A stretch of DNA of 64,000 bases from Symbiodinium natans (GCA_905221605.1 CAJNDS010000891.1:265922-329921); one strand, 5' to 3'; shown: positions 9,305 through 18,263, counted from the stretch's first letter. The notes: generated by a model from the sequence alone, not told the origin. Numbers and translations are program-made.

Positions 9305-9502
9305 GCATGGGGGGGGGGGGGGTTAGGGGGGTCGGTGCACAGTTTTTTCGTGGAGGACCGCGCCAACGTAAACAGGCGGTTCAGCACAAGGCGGTAGGGG
9401 CGCCCTCAAATCAGCGTTTTCGGCCCCCACCCCCCCCCACCCCCCCCCACCCCCCCCCACCCCCCCACCCCCACCCCCCCACCCCCCCCCACCTGCCCCC
9501 CC

Positions 9503-9543
<41 letters not shown>

Positions 9544-9590
9544 ACCCCCCCCTACCCCCCGTGCTACCCCCTACCCCCCCCCCCAAACGT
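9305..9590. repeat. Poly-G and poly-C low-complexity block
   Basis: A G run at 9309-9322 and an almost pure C tract (9424-9585, CCCCCCCCAC units). Proline- or glycine-rich open frames here are composition artefacts. The G-rich strand could form quadruplexes. Confidence 0.9.
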
Positions 9591-9746
9591 TTCACAGAAC
9601 TCTGCCGAGCAGGCTGGGATGATCTTCGAACCATGCGAGCGGGTTTAGACCTCTCAACTATGCTCCAGCGGGGTCGGCGGCTTGAGCCGGAGGCTCTTAA
9701 ATTAAGATGTCAGAAATCTCCAGCCCCTCTCGGCCCGAACGTCTAG
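9585..9746 (+). CDS. Coding-like fragment
   Basis: RFTELCRAGWDDLRTMRAGL then DLSTMLQRGRRLEPEALKLR and CQKSPAPLGPNV, stop TAG in unique sequence. Helical, Arg/Leu-rich; reads like a protein C-terminus. The preceding poly-C could serve as a pyrimidine tract. Confidence 0.45.
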   Translation, partial: KRFTELCRAGWDDLRTMRAGLDLSTMLQRGRRLEPEALKLRCQKSPAPLGPNV

Positions 9747-10028
9747 CTTCACTTTCTGTCGGAGCTCCCAATGTGCAGCCTAAACCCTATATCCCGGAAC
9801 CCTCTATCCCTAAACCCTAAACCCCAAACCCTAAACCCCAAACCCTAAACCCTATTGGGCCTAAGCCACAATAAGGGGCGGCCCTCTCTCAACATGACCT
9901 TGCTAGTTCTTCATGGGGAATAGGGTTTAGGGTTTAGGATTTGGGGTTTAGGGTTTAGAGCTATCATCAAGGGAGCCTAGCCCGGCAACTCCCTACTAAC
10001 AGCCACAAAGTGACAAAAGAACACACGC

Positions 10029-10175
10029 CCAAAACCCTAAACCCTAAACCCTAAACCCTAAACCCTAAACCCTAAAACCCTAAACCCTAAACCCTAAACC
10101 CTAAACCCTAAACCCTAAACCCTAAACCCTAAACCCTAAACCCTAAACCCTAAACCCTAAACCCTAAACCCTAAG
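10029..10175 (-). repeat. Longest uniform CCCTAAA array of the first half
   Basis: About 20 near-perfect CCCTAAA units with one CCCTAAAA register slip. Confidence 0.95.
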
Positions 10176-10177
10176 CC

Positions 10178-10279
10178 CAAGCACTCCTTGCAATCCCCAG
10201 TAAGCTTATTGCAACTGGGGTTCGGGACTCAAGGTTGACCTTGAGCACAAACGAAAAGGGTTTAGGGTTTAGGGTTTAG
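10178..10279 (+). CDS. Coding-like fragment
   Basis: QALLAIPSKLIATGVRDSRL then TLSTNEKG, starting directly after the uniform array and ending in the next TTTAGGG tract. Confidence 0.35.
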   Translation, partial: QALLAIPSKLIATGVRDSRLTLSTNEKGLGFRV

Positions 10280-10715
10280 GGTTTAGGGTTTAGGGTTTAG
10301 GGTTTCGGGTTTCGGGTTTGGGGTTTAGGGTTTAGGGTTTGGGGTCTAGGGTTTAGGGTCTAGGGTTTAGGATAAAAGAGCCCAGAAGCAAGACTTAACC
10401 CCTGAGACAAAGGGAATAAGGATACCTACTGGGCATCCTAGACCACCTCTCGTATGGTCTGGCCGAGGCACCCGCACCGCGATGTGCGCATCGACACCTG
10501 CTCATGTTGCGAGCAGGCTGGGGCAACAAAACCAGGTTTAAGGTTTAGGGTTTAGGGGTTAGGGTTTCAGAAGGGCCTGTCATGGGGCCTGGGTTTTTTT
10601 TGGCATATTTTCAGGGTTGCTTGCATGCTTCGGAAGGCCCTTATGAATTCATGTAACCCGTCGTTGCACCAGCACGCGCATTATGCCCTACACCCCGAGC
10701 CTTCTACAAAGCCAA

Positions 10716-10877
10716 ACAAACCAAAAAAACCAAAAGAACCAAAAAAAACAAAAAAAACAAAAAAACCAAGGATTTCCACACTACTCTGAAACCTTCGGAC
10801 TAGTGTGAAAATCCTTGGTTTTTTTGGTTGTTTTGGTTCTTTTGGTTCTTTTGGTTTTTTTGGTTTTTTGGTTTCCG
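10716..10877. repeat. Long A/T hairpin
   Basis: Left arm of CCAAAAAAACC and CCAAAAGAACC words ending AAGGATTTCCACACT. Right arm AGTGTGAAAATCCTTGG followed by the complementary GGTTTTTTTGG words. Roughly 65-bp arms around a loop near CTCTGAAACCTTCGG. Non-coding; possibly a TIR element with simple-sequence arms. Confidence 0.75.
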
Positions 10878-10987
10878 CTGCAGGTGACGCACTCGGACAA
10901 CTCCCTGCGACTGCTCTTTTGGGTTGGGTTTGGGGTCTATGTAAACATGACTATTGTATAATATATCTTATGCTATGCTTCCGATGG

Positions 10988-11042
10988 GTCCAGCTGCTTA
11001 TAAGCAAGCCTTCTGCTTATAAGCAGTCAGACTGCTTATAAG
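10988..11042 (+). repeat. Triplicated CTGCTTATAAG
   Basis: CTGCTTATAAG occurs three times within 55 bp, embedded in telomere-poor sequence. Function unknown. Confidence 0.6.
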
Positions 11043-11239
11043 TTCGGCTGAAAACGACAGTCCGAGAGTCGCAGGGTGTATCGGCTTAGGTGGGTTTTCG
11101 ACCTTAATGACCCTAAGCCCCAAACCCTGCATCCTAACCCCCGTCCATCCCCCAGTAAACCTCTTCCCTAACTACGAGGTTTGGGGGTTTAGTTTTTCTC
11201 TTGGTTTTGGCTCGGCTGCGTGTTTACCCTGAATACTAG

Positions 11240-11276
11240 GTGGTGGGTGGGTGTGTGTGTGTGTGTGTGTGTGCGT
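11240..11276 (+). repeat. GT microsatellite
   Basis: Run of GT dinucleotides with a GTGC interruption, directly upstream of the 62-bp tandem repeat. Confidence 0.9.
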
Positions 11277-11317
11277 GTGCTTGTGACGCATTAGGAAGCC
11301 AAGCGTTGTAAACACAT

Positions 11318-11537
11318 CCTGTGTTTACAAACAGGCCGGGTGTTTACAAACAGGCCGGGTGTTTGTACACAGGCTGGGTGTTTATAAACACATAAATCTT
11401 TGGGTGGGGTCGCACGTCCTGTGTGTATAAACAGGCTGGGTGTTTATAAACATATAAATCTTTGGGCGGGGTTGCACGTCCTGTGTTTATAAACAGGCTG
11501 GGTGTTTATAAACATATCAATCTTTGGGCGGGGTTGG
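11318..11537 (+). repeat. Tandem repeat, 19-bp then 62-bp units
   Basis: TGTTTACAAACAGGCCGGG repeats at 11322 and 11341 with a diverged copy at 11360. The unit then lengthens to 62 bp starting at 11374, 11436 and 11498. Each long unit holds the palindrome TGTTTATAAACA and the phrase AAATCTTTGGGCGGGGTTG, so a short repeat was extended and re-amplified. The block is free of telomeric heptamers. Confidence 0.9.
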
Positions 11538-11690
11538 GTGGGGGTGGGCGGCGGGGGTGGCGGGGGGGGGGGGGGGGTAGGGGGCGGCTGGCGGGGGGGG
11601 GGGGGGGGGGGTCTTGGGTGTTGAGCTGAGCCCTCCCCCCCCGCCCTCCCCCCCCCCGCCCTCCCCCCCCTCCCTTCCGCGCGGATTCAA
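11538..11690. repeat. G-run / C-run low-complexity block
   Basis: G runs to about 11612 followed by C runs (11634-11672). The G/C symmetry could fold on itself. Pro/Gly-rich frames across it are artefacts. Confidence 0.9.
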
Positions 11691-11729
11691 GCATCGAGCA
11701 TCAACGTTCTTACTCGCTTGCTTCGGCGA

Positions 11730-12815
11730 AACGTTCCCCTGAACACTAATTTTATTCAATAAATCTTAAACGGATAAGGTCTAGGTCTTAAACGAATAAG
11801 GTTTAGGAATAGGGTTTGGCAAGAAGCATGAAACGAAAAAGCTTCAGGCATAGGCATAGGGTTCAGCAAGTAGGGTTCAAGAATCAAGCTATCAGCCCAA
11901 GAGTCTCCCCTTCTCCCATCTCCTACAACGCCCAGGTGCGCGGTTTAGGAATCTGGACCAAATAGACCTACTTGCCTGGCACAACATCCCCAAATGTTAA
12001 AGGAATAGGTTTGGGAACAAGGTATGTATGTCCCTAAACCTTAAACAAGCATGCATAATAAATATATTGGAATAGCGTCTGACCCTAGGTCTTAATCGAA
12101 TAAGTTGCTCAGAAATCTAAACCTTGAATGAGTAGGGTTTATGAGTTGCTTGCTTGTGATTCTTGAGGATAGTTTACGTGTGAGTCTTATCCTTGAGAAA
12201 TGGGTACTCTTTTGGAGACCCTTTGAGATATATTGAGATGAAAACCCACATAATTACTTGCGAGTAAGTCGGGCTGTTGGGCAAGCGCATAGTCAAAGGG
12301 TATTTGCTCACAGTATTCTCGCTTCCCTGAGACGTGCATATACTGTATTTCTTCGCATCACCCTATGCCCTCAAACACTTCCTAGGAGTTCTTCGCATCT
12401 CCATTTTTCTCTATTTGAGTGGGTAGAATTTCTACCTTTTGCATACAATACATACACCGTATGTACATACTCAAAGTGGGCAGTTATTCTCCATGCTCTT
12501 TGCATTCCACAGGAGGCAAGTCCTGAACTTTGTGGGCATTGCTTAAGGAGACGGCTCACGCATTGTTTTTTTCGTCTAGACTTTGATTTTATTCAGTCAA
12601 TCTTAGACGAATAAGGTTTTTGGCCCTAAATCTTGGACGAATAAGGTTTAGGAATAGGGTTTGGCTTGTGTATTAAGCAAATAAGCTTCAGGCATGAGGT
12701 TCAGCGAGAAAAATATACGGCCGAAACCTTTAAACGAATAAGGTTTAGGAGTAGGGTCCAACAAATATATTTTTTGGCCCAAACCGTAAACGACTAAGGT
12801 TTAGGATCTGGGTCC
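11730..12815. repeat. AATAAGG-repeat island, telomere-poor
   Basis: Repeated words CTTAAACGAATAAGGTTTAG and GGAATAGGGTTTGGC occur at about 11785, 12610-12665, 12740 and 12790. TTTTATTCA-TCTT-ACG-ATAAGG occurs at both 11750 and 12588, bracketing about 840 bp. Inside lies a 118-codon open frame (12258-12614) of ordinary composition (LRRAYTVFLRITLCPQTLPR) that I do not recognise. Looks like an older dispersed element or a pair of related ends. Confidence 0.55.
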
Positions 12816-13136
12816 GACAAATGTTTCCCCCCCCCCCGCTCTTCTGGCATGTGGACTCCTGTTCATCCAACACTTCGGTTCACGATACATATCCCACTTA
12901 GCATGTGTAGCAGGCTTCAACCAAAAGCTTTGCTCACAATAACATCGTCGACATGGGTTGCTTCGACGAAAAATCGCGACTTTTATGCTGGGTGCACGCA
13001 ACATTCGCAAAACATGCACCATGGAAAACGCAGGCCCCATGACAGGCCGCTCTCTAGGGTTTAGGGTTTCCAATAGTACTTGCCCCATAATACAGAGGTG
13101 CAATATAGTAACCCCCCCCCCCCTTAAACGACCCAA
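12801..13136 (-). CDS. 111-codon open frame, unknown
   Basis: Core FSMVHVLRMLRAPSIKVAIF then RRSNPCRRCYCEQSFWLKPA, Cys/Arg-rich. A plus-strand frame (SSTWVASTKNRDFYAGCTQH) overlaps most of it and is also open, so the strand is uncertain. Confidence 0.3.
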   Translation of the reverse strand: MGRLRGGGVTILHLCIMGQVLLETLNPRERPVMGPAFSMVHVLRMLRAPSIKVAIFRRSNPCRRCYCEQSFWLKPATHAKWDMYREPKCWMNRSPHARRAGGGETFVGPRS

Positions 13137-13300
13137 AATTAGGCTTAAATAGTCCCTAAATAACCTTAACTGTGTGGGGAACCTAGGGGGGGAAGGAGGG
13201 GGGCAGCCCTAAATAAACCCTAAACCCTAAACCTAAACCCTAAACCGTATGGAGCGGGGTAGTAGGGGATCCCATGAGTTCAAGGCGCGGTTTAGGGTTA

Positions 13301-13387
13301 GATTCTTTCGGAGTTCGGCAAGCCACAATTGAGAGCCTCGAGCCACTGGCAACCGCCTACACCCAAACCCTAAACCCAAAACCCTAA
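13301..13387 (+). CDS. Coding-like fragment
   Basis: DSFGVRQATIESLEPLATAY then TQTLNPKP from the repeat. Good helix-like composition. Confidence 0.4.
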   Translation, partial: DSFGVRQATIESLEPLATAYTQTLNPKP

Positions 13388-13415
13388 ACCCTAAACCCTA
13401 AACTTAAACCGCAGA

Positions 13416-13544
13416 ATGGCTCAGAGCAGCTCTTCGCTGGTCCCCAAGTCTGCTTCAACCCAGAAACTTCCAGATTCTTCGGGAGAGCTAGGTTGCTTCA
13501 CCCTATACCCTGTTCAGGGTTTAGTGTATAGGGTGGAGGTATAG
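13416..13544 (+). CDS. Coding-like fragment beginning with ATG
   Basis: MAQSSSSLVPKSASTQKLPD then SSGELGCFTLYP: a Ser-rich N-terminus preceded by CAGA at the ATG. An overlapping frame (AEWLRAALRWSPSLLQPRNF) is also open, so the frame is not secure. Confidence 0.3.
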   Translation: MAQSSSSLVPKSASTQKLPDSSGELGCFTLYPVQGLVYRVEV

Positions 13545-13659
13545 GGTTTAGGGCTCAGGTTTAGGGTTTAGGGACCCTAAACCCTAAACCCTAAACCCTT
13601 AACCCTAAACTCTAAACCCTAAACCCTAAACCCTAAACCCTTTTTAAGAAAAAACATAG

Positions 13660-13800
13660 GCTTCGGGGCCCGCCTTGGATGAAGATGGGCAGCGGCAGAA
13701 TGCGGTGCTTCTCCTCCGAGACCAAAACTTCCCTTTGAGTTTCCAAATCCTGACAACTAGACCCAAGAGCAACCTAGGGAAAAAAAAACGGGTTTTAGGG
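13660..13800 (+). CDS. Coding-like fragment running into element H
   Basis: ASGPALDEDGQRQNAVLLLR then DQNFPLSFQILTTR. The last codons overlap the start of an AGACCCAAGAGCAACCTAGG element end. GC3 is high until the element. Confidence 0.4.
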
Positions 13801-13947
13801 TTTAGGGTTTAGGGTTTCCAAAGGGTGCTCTGTTGAAGCTAAATTGTAAGGGAACCTGGACTCTAAGAAAACAGGGAATCGAGAGGCCTACTCTGGCCCT
13901 TGTAAAACTACCAGGCGGAACCCTCGAACCTGAAACCCCAAACCCTA

Positions 13948-14057
13948 CTTCGAGGTTCATGGGTAGTGATGAGTGGGGTGAGAAGTATGGTGACTATAGT
14001 TATAACGTTGAGGTACTTCTAGCACTACTTATAATTACCCCTGAACCTCCAGGTACA
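13948..14057. mobile_element. Diverged family A element
   Basis: CTTCGAGGTTCATGG ... CCCCTGAACCTCCAGGTAC arms match family A. The interior is reduced and mutated so that a 108-codon frame (13833-14159) reads through it; that frame is not a credible gene. Confidence 0.6.
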
Positions 14058-14196
14058 AATCCCAAAGCCATGAAACCACACACCCCCGAAGGGAAGCTCG
14101 TTAAGGGTTTAGAGTTTAGGGTTTCGCCTCTTCTGTCCCTCATGCACGCGCTGTTTTAAGGTGAGCTTGTCTAAACGGAGAGGGTTTAGGGTTTAG

Positions 14197-14787
14197 GGCG
14201 CTAGAGCTTTAAGTTTTGGTGTTCAGGAGTTGAACCGGGGTATCGGGCTTCAGGGTTGTATTGTTTTCGGGTTCAGGCTCGAGGAGATATGATACCAGAA
14301 AATCTACGAAAAAAGAAGACTGGTCACTGACCATCGCATATCACACGAAAAATGACTGGGTTTCCAAGACTTACTGAATAACCCCAAGGCAAACATCAAC
14401 GTCTTGGGGAACTCTTTGTCGCAGAGTAGGAACCTGGAAAGCCAATGAACGTATACTGCGCAAAAAATCCTTCAAGGACACCTGAACCCAGTAAACCTTA
14501 ACACCTTAAGCCCTAGTATAGTTCAGGAACACGTCAAACAGAACACGACAGGTCGCTTGTGTCTATCTGGATGTTGCCCCTACTTCCCCAAATTGGGCAA
14601 ATGCCATATGTACCCCGCAAAAACATTTCATCCTCCTGCAGGACCCCCCCCAAGAACGGCACCCATAGTTTGGGGAGACCACATAAGCCTCTTCAACACC
14701 TCTAAAAAGGCAAACAACCCCTCTGAACCTGCGGTGGAAGGTAATTCGGTGAGGGAGGGGAGGGAGGTGGATGCACACAGAGTCTAA
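14197..14787 (+). pseudogene. 197-codon frame broken only by three TGA codons
   Basis: From the TAG of a TTTAGGG tract to TAA at 14785 one frame has no TAA or TAG but three TGAs (14290, 14353, 14446). Segments between read YQKIYEKRRLVTDHRISHEK, LGFQDLLNNPKANINVLGNS and TYTAQKILQGHLNPVNLNTL. The last 113 codons (14449-14787) include CLSGCCPYFPKLGKCHMYPA and are uninterrupted. Either a decayed gene, separate exons in one frame, or TGA read as sense. No family recognised. Confidence 0.4.
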
Positions 14788-14822
14788 ACCCGAAACCCCC
14801 TCTCCCAGCTCAACCCTAAACC

Positions 14823-14947
14823 CTAAACCCTGTACTCCTCGAAGTAGTTCACAAGCTGGAAAATGTAGGACAGCTCCGACCTCGGCGTGCTCTGGGGTCG
14901 GGGAGGGGGAGCCGACAACTCCACTAGCCCTCGATTCAGGAATAAGT
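14823..14947 (-). CDS. Coding-like fragment
   Basis: LFLNRGLVELSAPPPRPQST then PRSELSYIFQLVNYFEEYRV and TAG from the repeat. The aromatic/acidic end is convincingly protein-like. A Ser-rich plus-strand frame also exists over the same bases. Confidence 0.45.
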
Positions 14948-15129
14948 AGGGTTGTAAAGCATTTGGGGGGATAAGGGTTTAGGGTTTAGGGTTTAGGGTT
15001 TAGGGTTTAAGAGCTCAGAGTCAAAGCTGCAGGCTTAGAGTTTAAGGTTGCGGAGTCTAGAGACTCAGGATGAAGGTGAAGAATGTGCAGTTGAAAGTTT
15101 GGGGTTTAGAGTTGCCCCAGCTGGCTCCT

Positions 15130-15361
15130 CATGGTTGCATGGTCCCTTAGTATGGGCCCTTAACAGGGGAGCCCTAGTATACACGCAAAATCCAAGGGCC
15201 CTTACTTCAGAGCCCTTTAAAGAAGGTAAGGCGCCGTATGGTCAGTTCTGGTCCCTTTTTGGGGTACCCGCAATAAGAAGGGGTCGCCTTATAACAAGGA
15301 CCCAAAGCGACCACAGGCTAGAGAAGGGACAAATATTCAGGGACCATGTGACTACCCTTAG
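15130..15361. mobile_element. Family E element with family D element inside
   Basis: Ends ATGGTTGCATGGTCCCTTAG and AGGGACCATGTGACTACCC are inverted copies. GGTCCCTTTTTGGGG ... TATAACAAGGACCC (about 15238-15310) lies within and matches the D elements at 17.3, 25.2 and 54.9 kb. E relatives: 46.7, 48.9 and 60.2 kb. Confidence 0.65.
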
Positions 15362-15404
15362 AATTACACTGGAGCCCTTTTGCTATGAATGAGCCTTGTA
15401 CCTC

Positions 15405-15456
15405 AAAACTTCGGGTGCTACGCGGCCATGCTATTTATCTTGCCGCCTCCGAAGTA
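15405..15456 (+). CDS. Short exon-like fragment with possible GTAGGT donor
   Basis: VPQNFGCYAAMLFILPPPK: hydrophobic, membrane-like. It is followed by TAG that lies in GTAGGTCC; the same frame then continues VRLGQADWVIMLRGG. Splicing, decay or stop readthrough could each explain this. Confidence 0.35.
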
Positions 15457-15579
15457 GGTCCGACTTGGCCAGGCCGACTGGGTCATCATGTTACGGGGAG
15501 GCCCCCCCCAAACCGCCTAAACCTGAAACCCTAAACCCTAAACCTGAAACCCTAAACCCTAAACCTTAAACCTTAAACC

Positions 15580-15699
15580 CTAAACTGTGAGGTAGGGGAG
15601 CTTGGGATCTATAGTATAGGATATCGAGGGGATGGTGCCTCAAGCCTAACTGCAGTCGGGTTGGGTGTTGCGGCGGTCTGGGGTCTGAGGGAGCTTTAG
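15580..15699 (+). CDS. Coding-like fragment
   Basis: GELGIYSIGYRGDGASSLTA then VGLGVAAVWGLREL. Small-residue-rich, possibly membrane-inserting; stops at the TAG of the next tract. Confidence 0.35.
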   Translation, partial: LNCEVGELGIYSIGYRGDGASSLTAVGLGVAAVWGLREL

Positions 15700-15794
15700 G
15701 GTTTGTAAGGCCTAGGCTTTAGGGTTTAGGGTTTAGGGTTTATACATGGTTTAGGGGTTAGGGCTTAGGGGTTAGGGTTTAGGGTTCCGGACTT

Positions 15795-15911
15795 AGGTGC
15801 AAGGCTTGTGTGCATTTCTCTTGCGCAGAACAGGCGAATGAGTTCATTCCAAGCTTTCTTACATTCCGCAGGGACAAAGCAATCCCATGTGAGCTTGGGG
15901 GCAATACTTGA
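15795..15911 (+). CDS. Cys-containing coding-like fragment cut by family A element
   Basis: RCKACVHFSCAEQANEFIPS then FLTFRRDKAIPCELGGNT. The stop (15909-15911) is supplied by the first bases of the family A element, so the element marks a truncation or an intron boundary. The CKAC...C spacing hints at metal binding but is not diagnostic. Confidence 0.45.
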   Translation, partial: RCKACVHFSCAEQANEFIPSFLTFRRDKAIPCELGGNT

Positions 15912-16038
15912 AGGTTCATGGTAACTTATTAACCAATTATAACTGTACTTATAACTGTACTTCTAAGCCCCTTAAGCACCCTCATATAGATATAATTTGG
16001 GTTATAAGTACATTATACTTGGTTCCTAAGTACCCTAG
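15908..16038. mobile_element. Family A element, right end eroded by telomeric tract
   Basis: Starts TTGAAGGTTCATGGTAACTT. The right arm decays to CCTAAGTACCCTAG and passes directly into about 14 CCCTAAA units. Confidence 0.8.
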
Positions 16039-16130
16039 TCCCTAAACCCTAAACCCTAAACCCTAAACCCTAAACCCTAAACCCTAAACCCTAAACCCTA
16101 AACCCTAAACCCTAAACCCTAAACCCTAAA

Positions 16131-16225
16131 CCTCAAGCAGCTCTTGATGCGATGATCTCCGCCAGCATATTTCTGCAGGAGCCCAGTCCCGCCAAAACTG
16201 GGGACATGGTCAAGGAGATCCCAAG
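16131..16225 (+). CDS. Coding-like fragment (left of element Z)
   Basis: QAALDAMISASIFLQEPSPA then KTGDMVKEI: strongly helix-like. Interrupted at its right by the inverted-repeat element Z1. Confidence 0.45.
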
Positions 16226-16321
16226 GGATCCATATACCTATGTAGTATATACTTGGGCCTTTAGAAGGTTCCTATGTAGTAGCTTTAGAGCCCAAGTATG
16301 TACCATATAGGTACATGGATC
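16226..16321. mobile_element. Inverted-repeat element, family Z copy 1
   Basis: GGATCCATATACCTATGTAG ... GGTACATGGATC arms with inner TATACTTGGGC/GCCCAAGTATG. It splits two coding-like pieces. Copies at 36.0 (half) and 47.8 kb. Confidence 0.8.
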
Positions 16322-16329
16322 TTTTGGGG

Positions 16330-16450
16330 GATTGCACGGAAGGTGTGCAGTTGAGGTGGGCCCGATGTCACTTTCGTCGCTTCTGGGTCGAAGCAAAGCA
16401 GGAAGACCTCAAGTCCAGAAACAAAAGAGGTTTAGGGTTTAGGGTTTAGG
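16330..16450 (+). CDS. Coding-like fragment (right of element Z)
   Basis: DCTEGVQLRWARCHFRRFWV then EAKQEDLKSRNKRG. It may be the continuation of the piece at 16131 if element Z inserted into a gene; the frames cannot be tied without a homologue. Confidence 0.4.
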
Positions 16451-16457
16451 GTTTAGG

Positions 16458-16697
16458 GAGCTGAGTGTTTTTGAACATCTTCTTGCATGGCGCAGACTTC
16501 TCGCAATCATCTCGTGTTCCAGAATACCCCTAACCCTAAACCCTGAACTTCGCCTCGCCGTCGTGAAGTTCGTATGTTTCTGCAAAACCCCACACCTAAT
16601 CGCACAAGCGCCAGCCTACACCACCCTAGCTGCAGCACGTGGCGCGGCTCCTACACCACTACCCCCAGGCTCCAACCCCCCCCCCACCCCCGAGTAG
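16458..16697 (+). CDS. 79-codon open frame crossing a CCCTAAACCC word
   Basis: ELSVFEHLLAWRRLLAIISC, then IPLTLNPELRLAVVKFVCFC and a Pro/Ala-rich tail; stop TAG at 16695. It contains one telomeric word in frame (LTLNP), so if coding, a repeat unit is translated. Confidence 0.4.
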   Translation, partial: ELSVFEHLLAWRRLLAIISCSRIPLTLNPELRLAVVKFVCFCKTPHLIAQAPAYTTLAAARGAAPTPLPPGSNPPPTPE

Positions 16698-16799
16698 GTA
16701 TAAATTATAGACTTCAATCTCAATCCCAATTTTAGGTGCCCCAAACCCTAAACCCTAAACTCCAAACCCCAAACCCTAAACCCCAACCCCCAAACCCCA

Positions 16800-16880
16800 A
16801 ACCCTCAACCCCAGAAGAATTCTTGGGCTCCGACACCACATGCTTGCGGTAGAGCAGGATCCTCGGGCGGGGGGTGTAAG
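16800..16880 (-). CDS. Coding-like fragment
   Basis: YTPRPRILLYRKHVVSEPKN then SSG, with nearly all G/C third positions; starts just inside a TTTAGGG boundary. A plus frame (RRILGLRHHMLAVEQDPRAG) is weaker by codon bias. Confidence 0.4.
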
Positions 16881-17288
16881 ATTTAGGGTTTAGGGTTTAG
16901 GGTTTAGGGTGTAGGGTGTAGGGTGTAGGGTGTGGGTGTAGGGTTTAGGGTTTAGGGTTTAGGGTTTAGGGTTTAGGGTTTAGGGTTTAGGGGAAGGGGG
17001 GGGGGGGGGGGGGGGGGGGGGCCGCGCGGGGGGGCGACAGGAGTTTACAGGGTTCGACAGGTTGGGATTGATTGAGAGTTTTTTTGGGGCCTTCAATGTA
17101 GGGTTTGGAGCTTGAAGTAAGGGTTTATAGGGTTCAGGGTTCAGGGTTTTTTAGGGTTTAGGGTTTAGGGTTTAGGGTTCAACTGAGCGTTCAGGTTGTT
17201 AATTTAGGGTTTGGGGGGGGGGGCCTCAAGACCCCAACGCTCTCAAACCCCCACCGCACCTCAGGGTCCACATGCCTACATATTGAGT

Positions 17289-17379
17289 TCTCCAAAATGT
17301 GGTCCCTTTTTGGGGTTGCTATTATAAGGCGGCCCCTCTTATTTAGGGCACCCCGAAAAGGGACCATAATTTTGAGAAA
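17289..17379. mobile_element. Inverted-repeat element, family D copy
   Basis: TCTCCAAAATGTGGTCCCTT ... AAGGGACCATAATTTTGAGA arms around GGTTGCTATTATAAGGCGGC. Relatives at 15.24, 25.17 and 54.88 kb. Confidence 0.75.
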
Positions 17380-17394
17380 TCATGTACAAGGGGT

Positions 17395-17811
17395 TTAGGG
17401 CTTAGGGGGCTTAGGGGGCTTAGGGGGCTTAGCGAGTTTAGCGGGCTTAGGGGGTTTAGGGGCTTTAGCGGGTTTACCGGGTTTACTGGGTTTAGGGGGT
17501 TTAGGGGGGGGGGCTTGTTCTTGCCATCGATGTGGAGATCGGCTGACCAAACAGCCGGTGATTCTCGTTGAGCTTGCCCTCGAAGTTCTTCGCACTCGTT
17601 TTGTCAAGAAGCGCACGCATTGACTCTTCAGTCGGCTTTTCTTGGAGCACAAACACGCCAGGTGGATCTCCTCTTTGCATGCCTTCTGCGCCTGGCCCCA
17701 CATGTGCCGTCGCTCTCGAGCAAGCTCACTCTCTCCGTGCTCGTCCGGGCTCGCGGACTTTTGGACAAGTTCTCTGAATGACGCTGGAAGCGCGTCTAGA
17801 AGGAAAGGTCC
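17395..17811 (-). pseudogene. Frameshifted gene relic with a telomere-like Pro-Lys tail
   Basis: Upstream piece PFLLDALPASFRELVQKSAS then PDEHGESELARERRHMWGQA, QKACKEEI. After a one-base shift near 17665: PPGVFVLQEKPTEESMRALL then DKTSAKNFEGKLNENHRLFG, QPISTSMARTS. Both halves are clearly protein-like and adjoin, so a single indel (mutation or sequencing) separates them. On the left the frame enters a 9-bp variant of the repeat (17395-17515) that would encode PKPPKPPKP. Unknown family. Confidence 0.55.
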
Positions 17812-17819
17812 TTAGACTA

Positions 17820-18180
17820 GGGTTTAGGGTTTAGGGTTTAGGGCTTAGGGCTTAGGGTTTAGGGTTTAGGGTTTTCGGGTATTAGGGCTTCGGGTTTAGG
17901 GCTTAGGGTTCAGAGTTTAGGGTTTCGGGTTTAGGGCCACTTTGATTCAAAGTCAGCTTTAGGGTTTAAACGGCGATGTAAGGCGTGAACACGACAAAAG
18001 GAGAAATGGCATGACTATCCCCGAACCCTAAACCCTAAACCCTAAACCCTAAACCCCAAACCCTAAAACCTAAACCCTATACCCTCACCCCAAACCCCAA
18101 ACCCCAAACCCTAAACCCTAAACCCGAAACACTAAACCCTAAACCCCAAACCCTAAACCCTAAACAAACTCCTTAAACCC
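17820..18180. repeat. Telomeric tracts, both orientations
   Basis: TTTAGGG variants (17820-17935), a short spacer, then CCCTAAA and CCCCAAA (18020-18185). No gene seen. Confidence 0.85.
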
Positions 18181-18184
18181 TAAA

Positions 18185-18263
18185 CCGCCCCCGAGCGGCG
18201 CCACCACGGGCCATCGCTCTTCGATGGCCTGCGGCCGGTAGGTCCGATACCAATCCTGGCCAG
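18185..18263 (-). CDS. Coding-like fragment
   Basis: GQDWYRTYRPQAIEERWPVV then APLGGG, aromatic-rich with G/C third positions; preceded by CTGGCCAG|GATTGG, an AG|G boundary. Confidence 0.4.

Noticed and set aside
9307-9648. 113- and 103-codon open frames rich in Pro (plus) and Gly (minus).
   Set aside because: They translate a nearly pure C/G tract; no codon bias or complexity independent of the run.
11506-11759. 62- and 80-codon Gly/Pro-rich minus-strand frames.
   Set aside because: Low-complexity G-run/C-run sequence plus tandem repeat; both frames open for composition reasons.
13833-14159. 108-codon frame as a gene.
   Set aside because: The middle translates a diverged family A element and the tail a TTTAGGG tract.
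16120-16150. CTCAAG before an open frame as a relic of the dinoflagellate spliced leader.
   Set aside because: Only six bases match; the distinctive upstream part of the leader is absent here and I found no full copy anywhere in the window.
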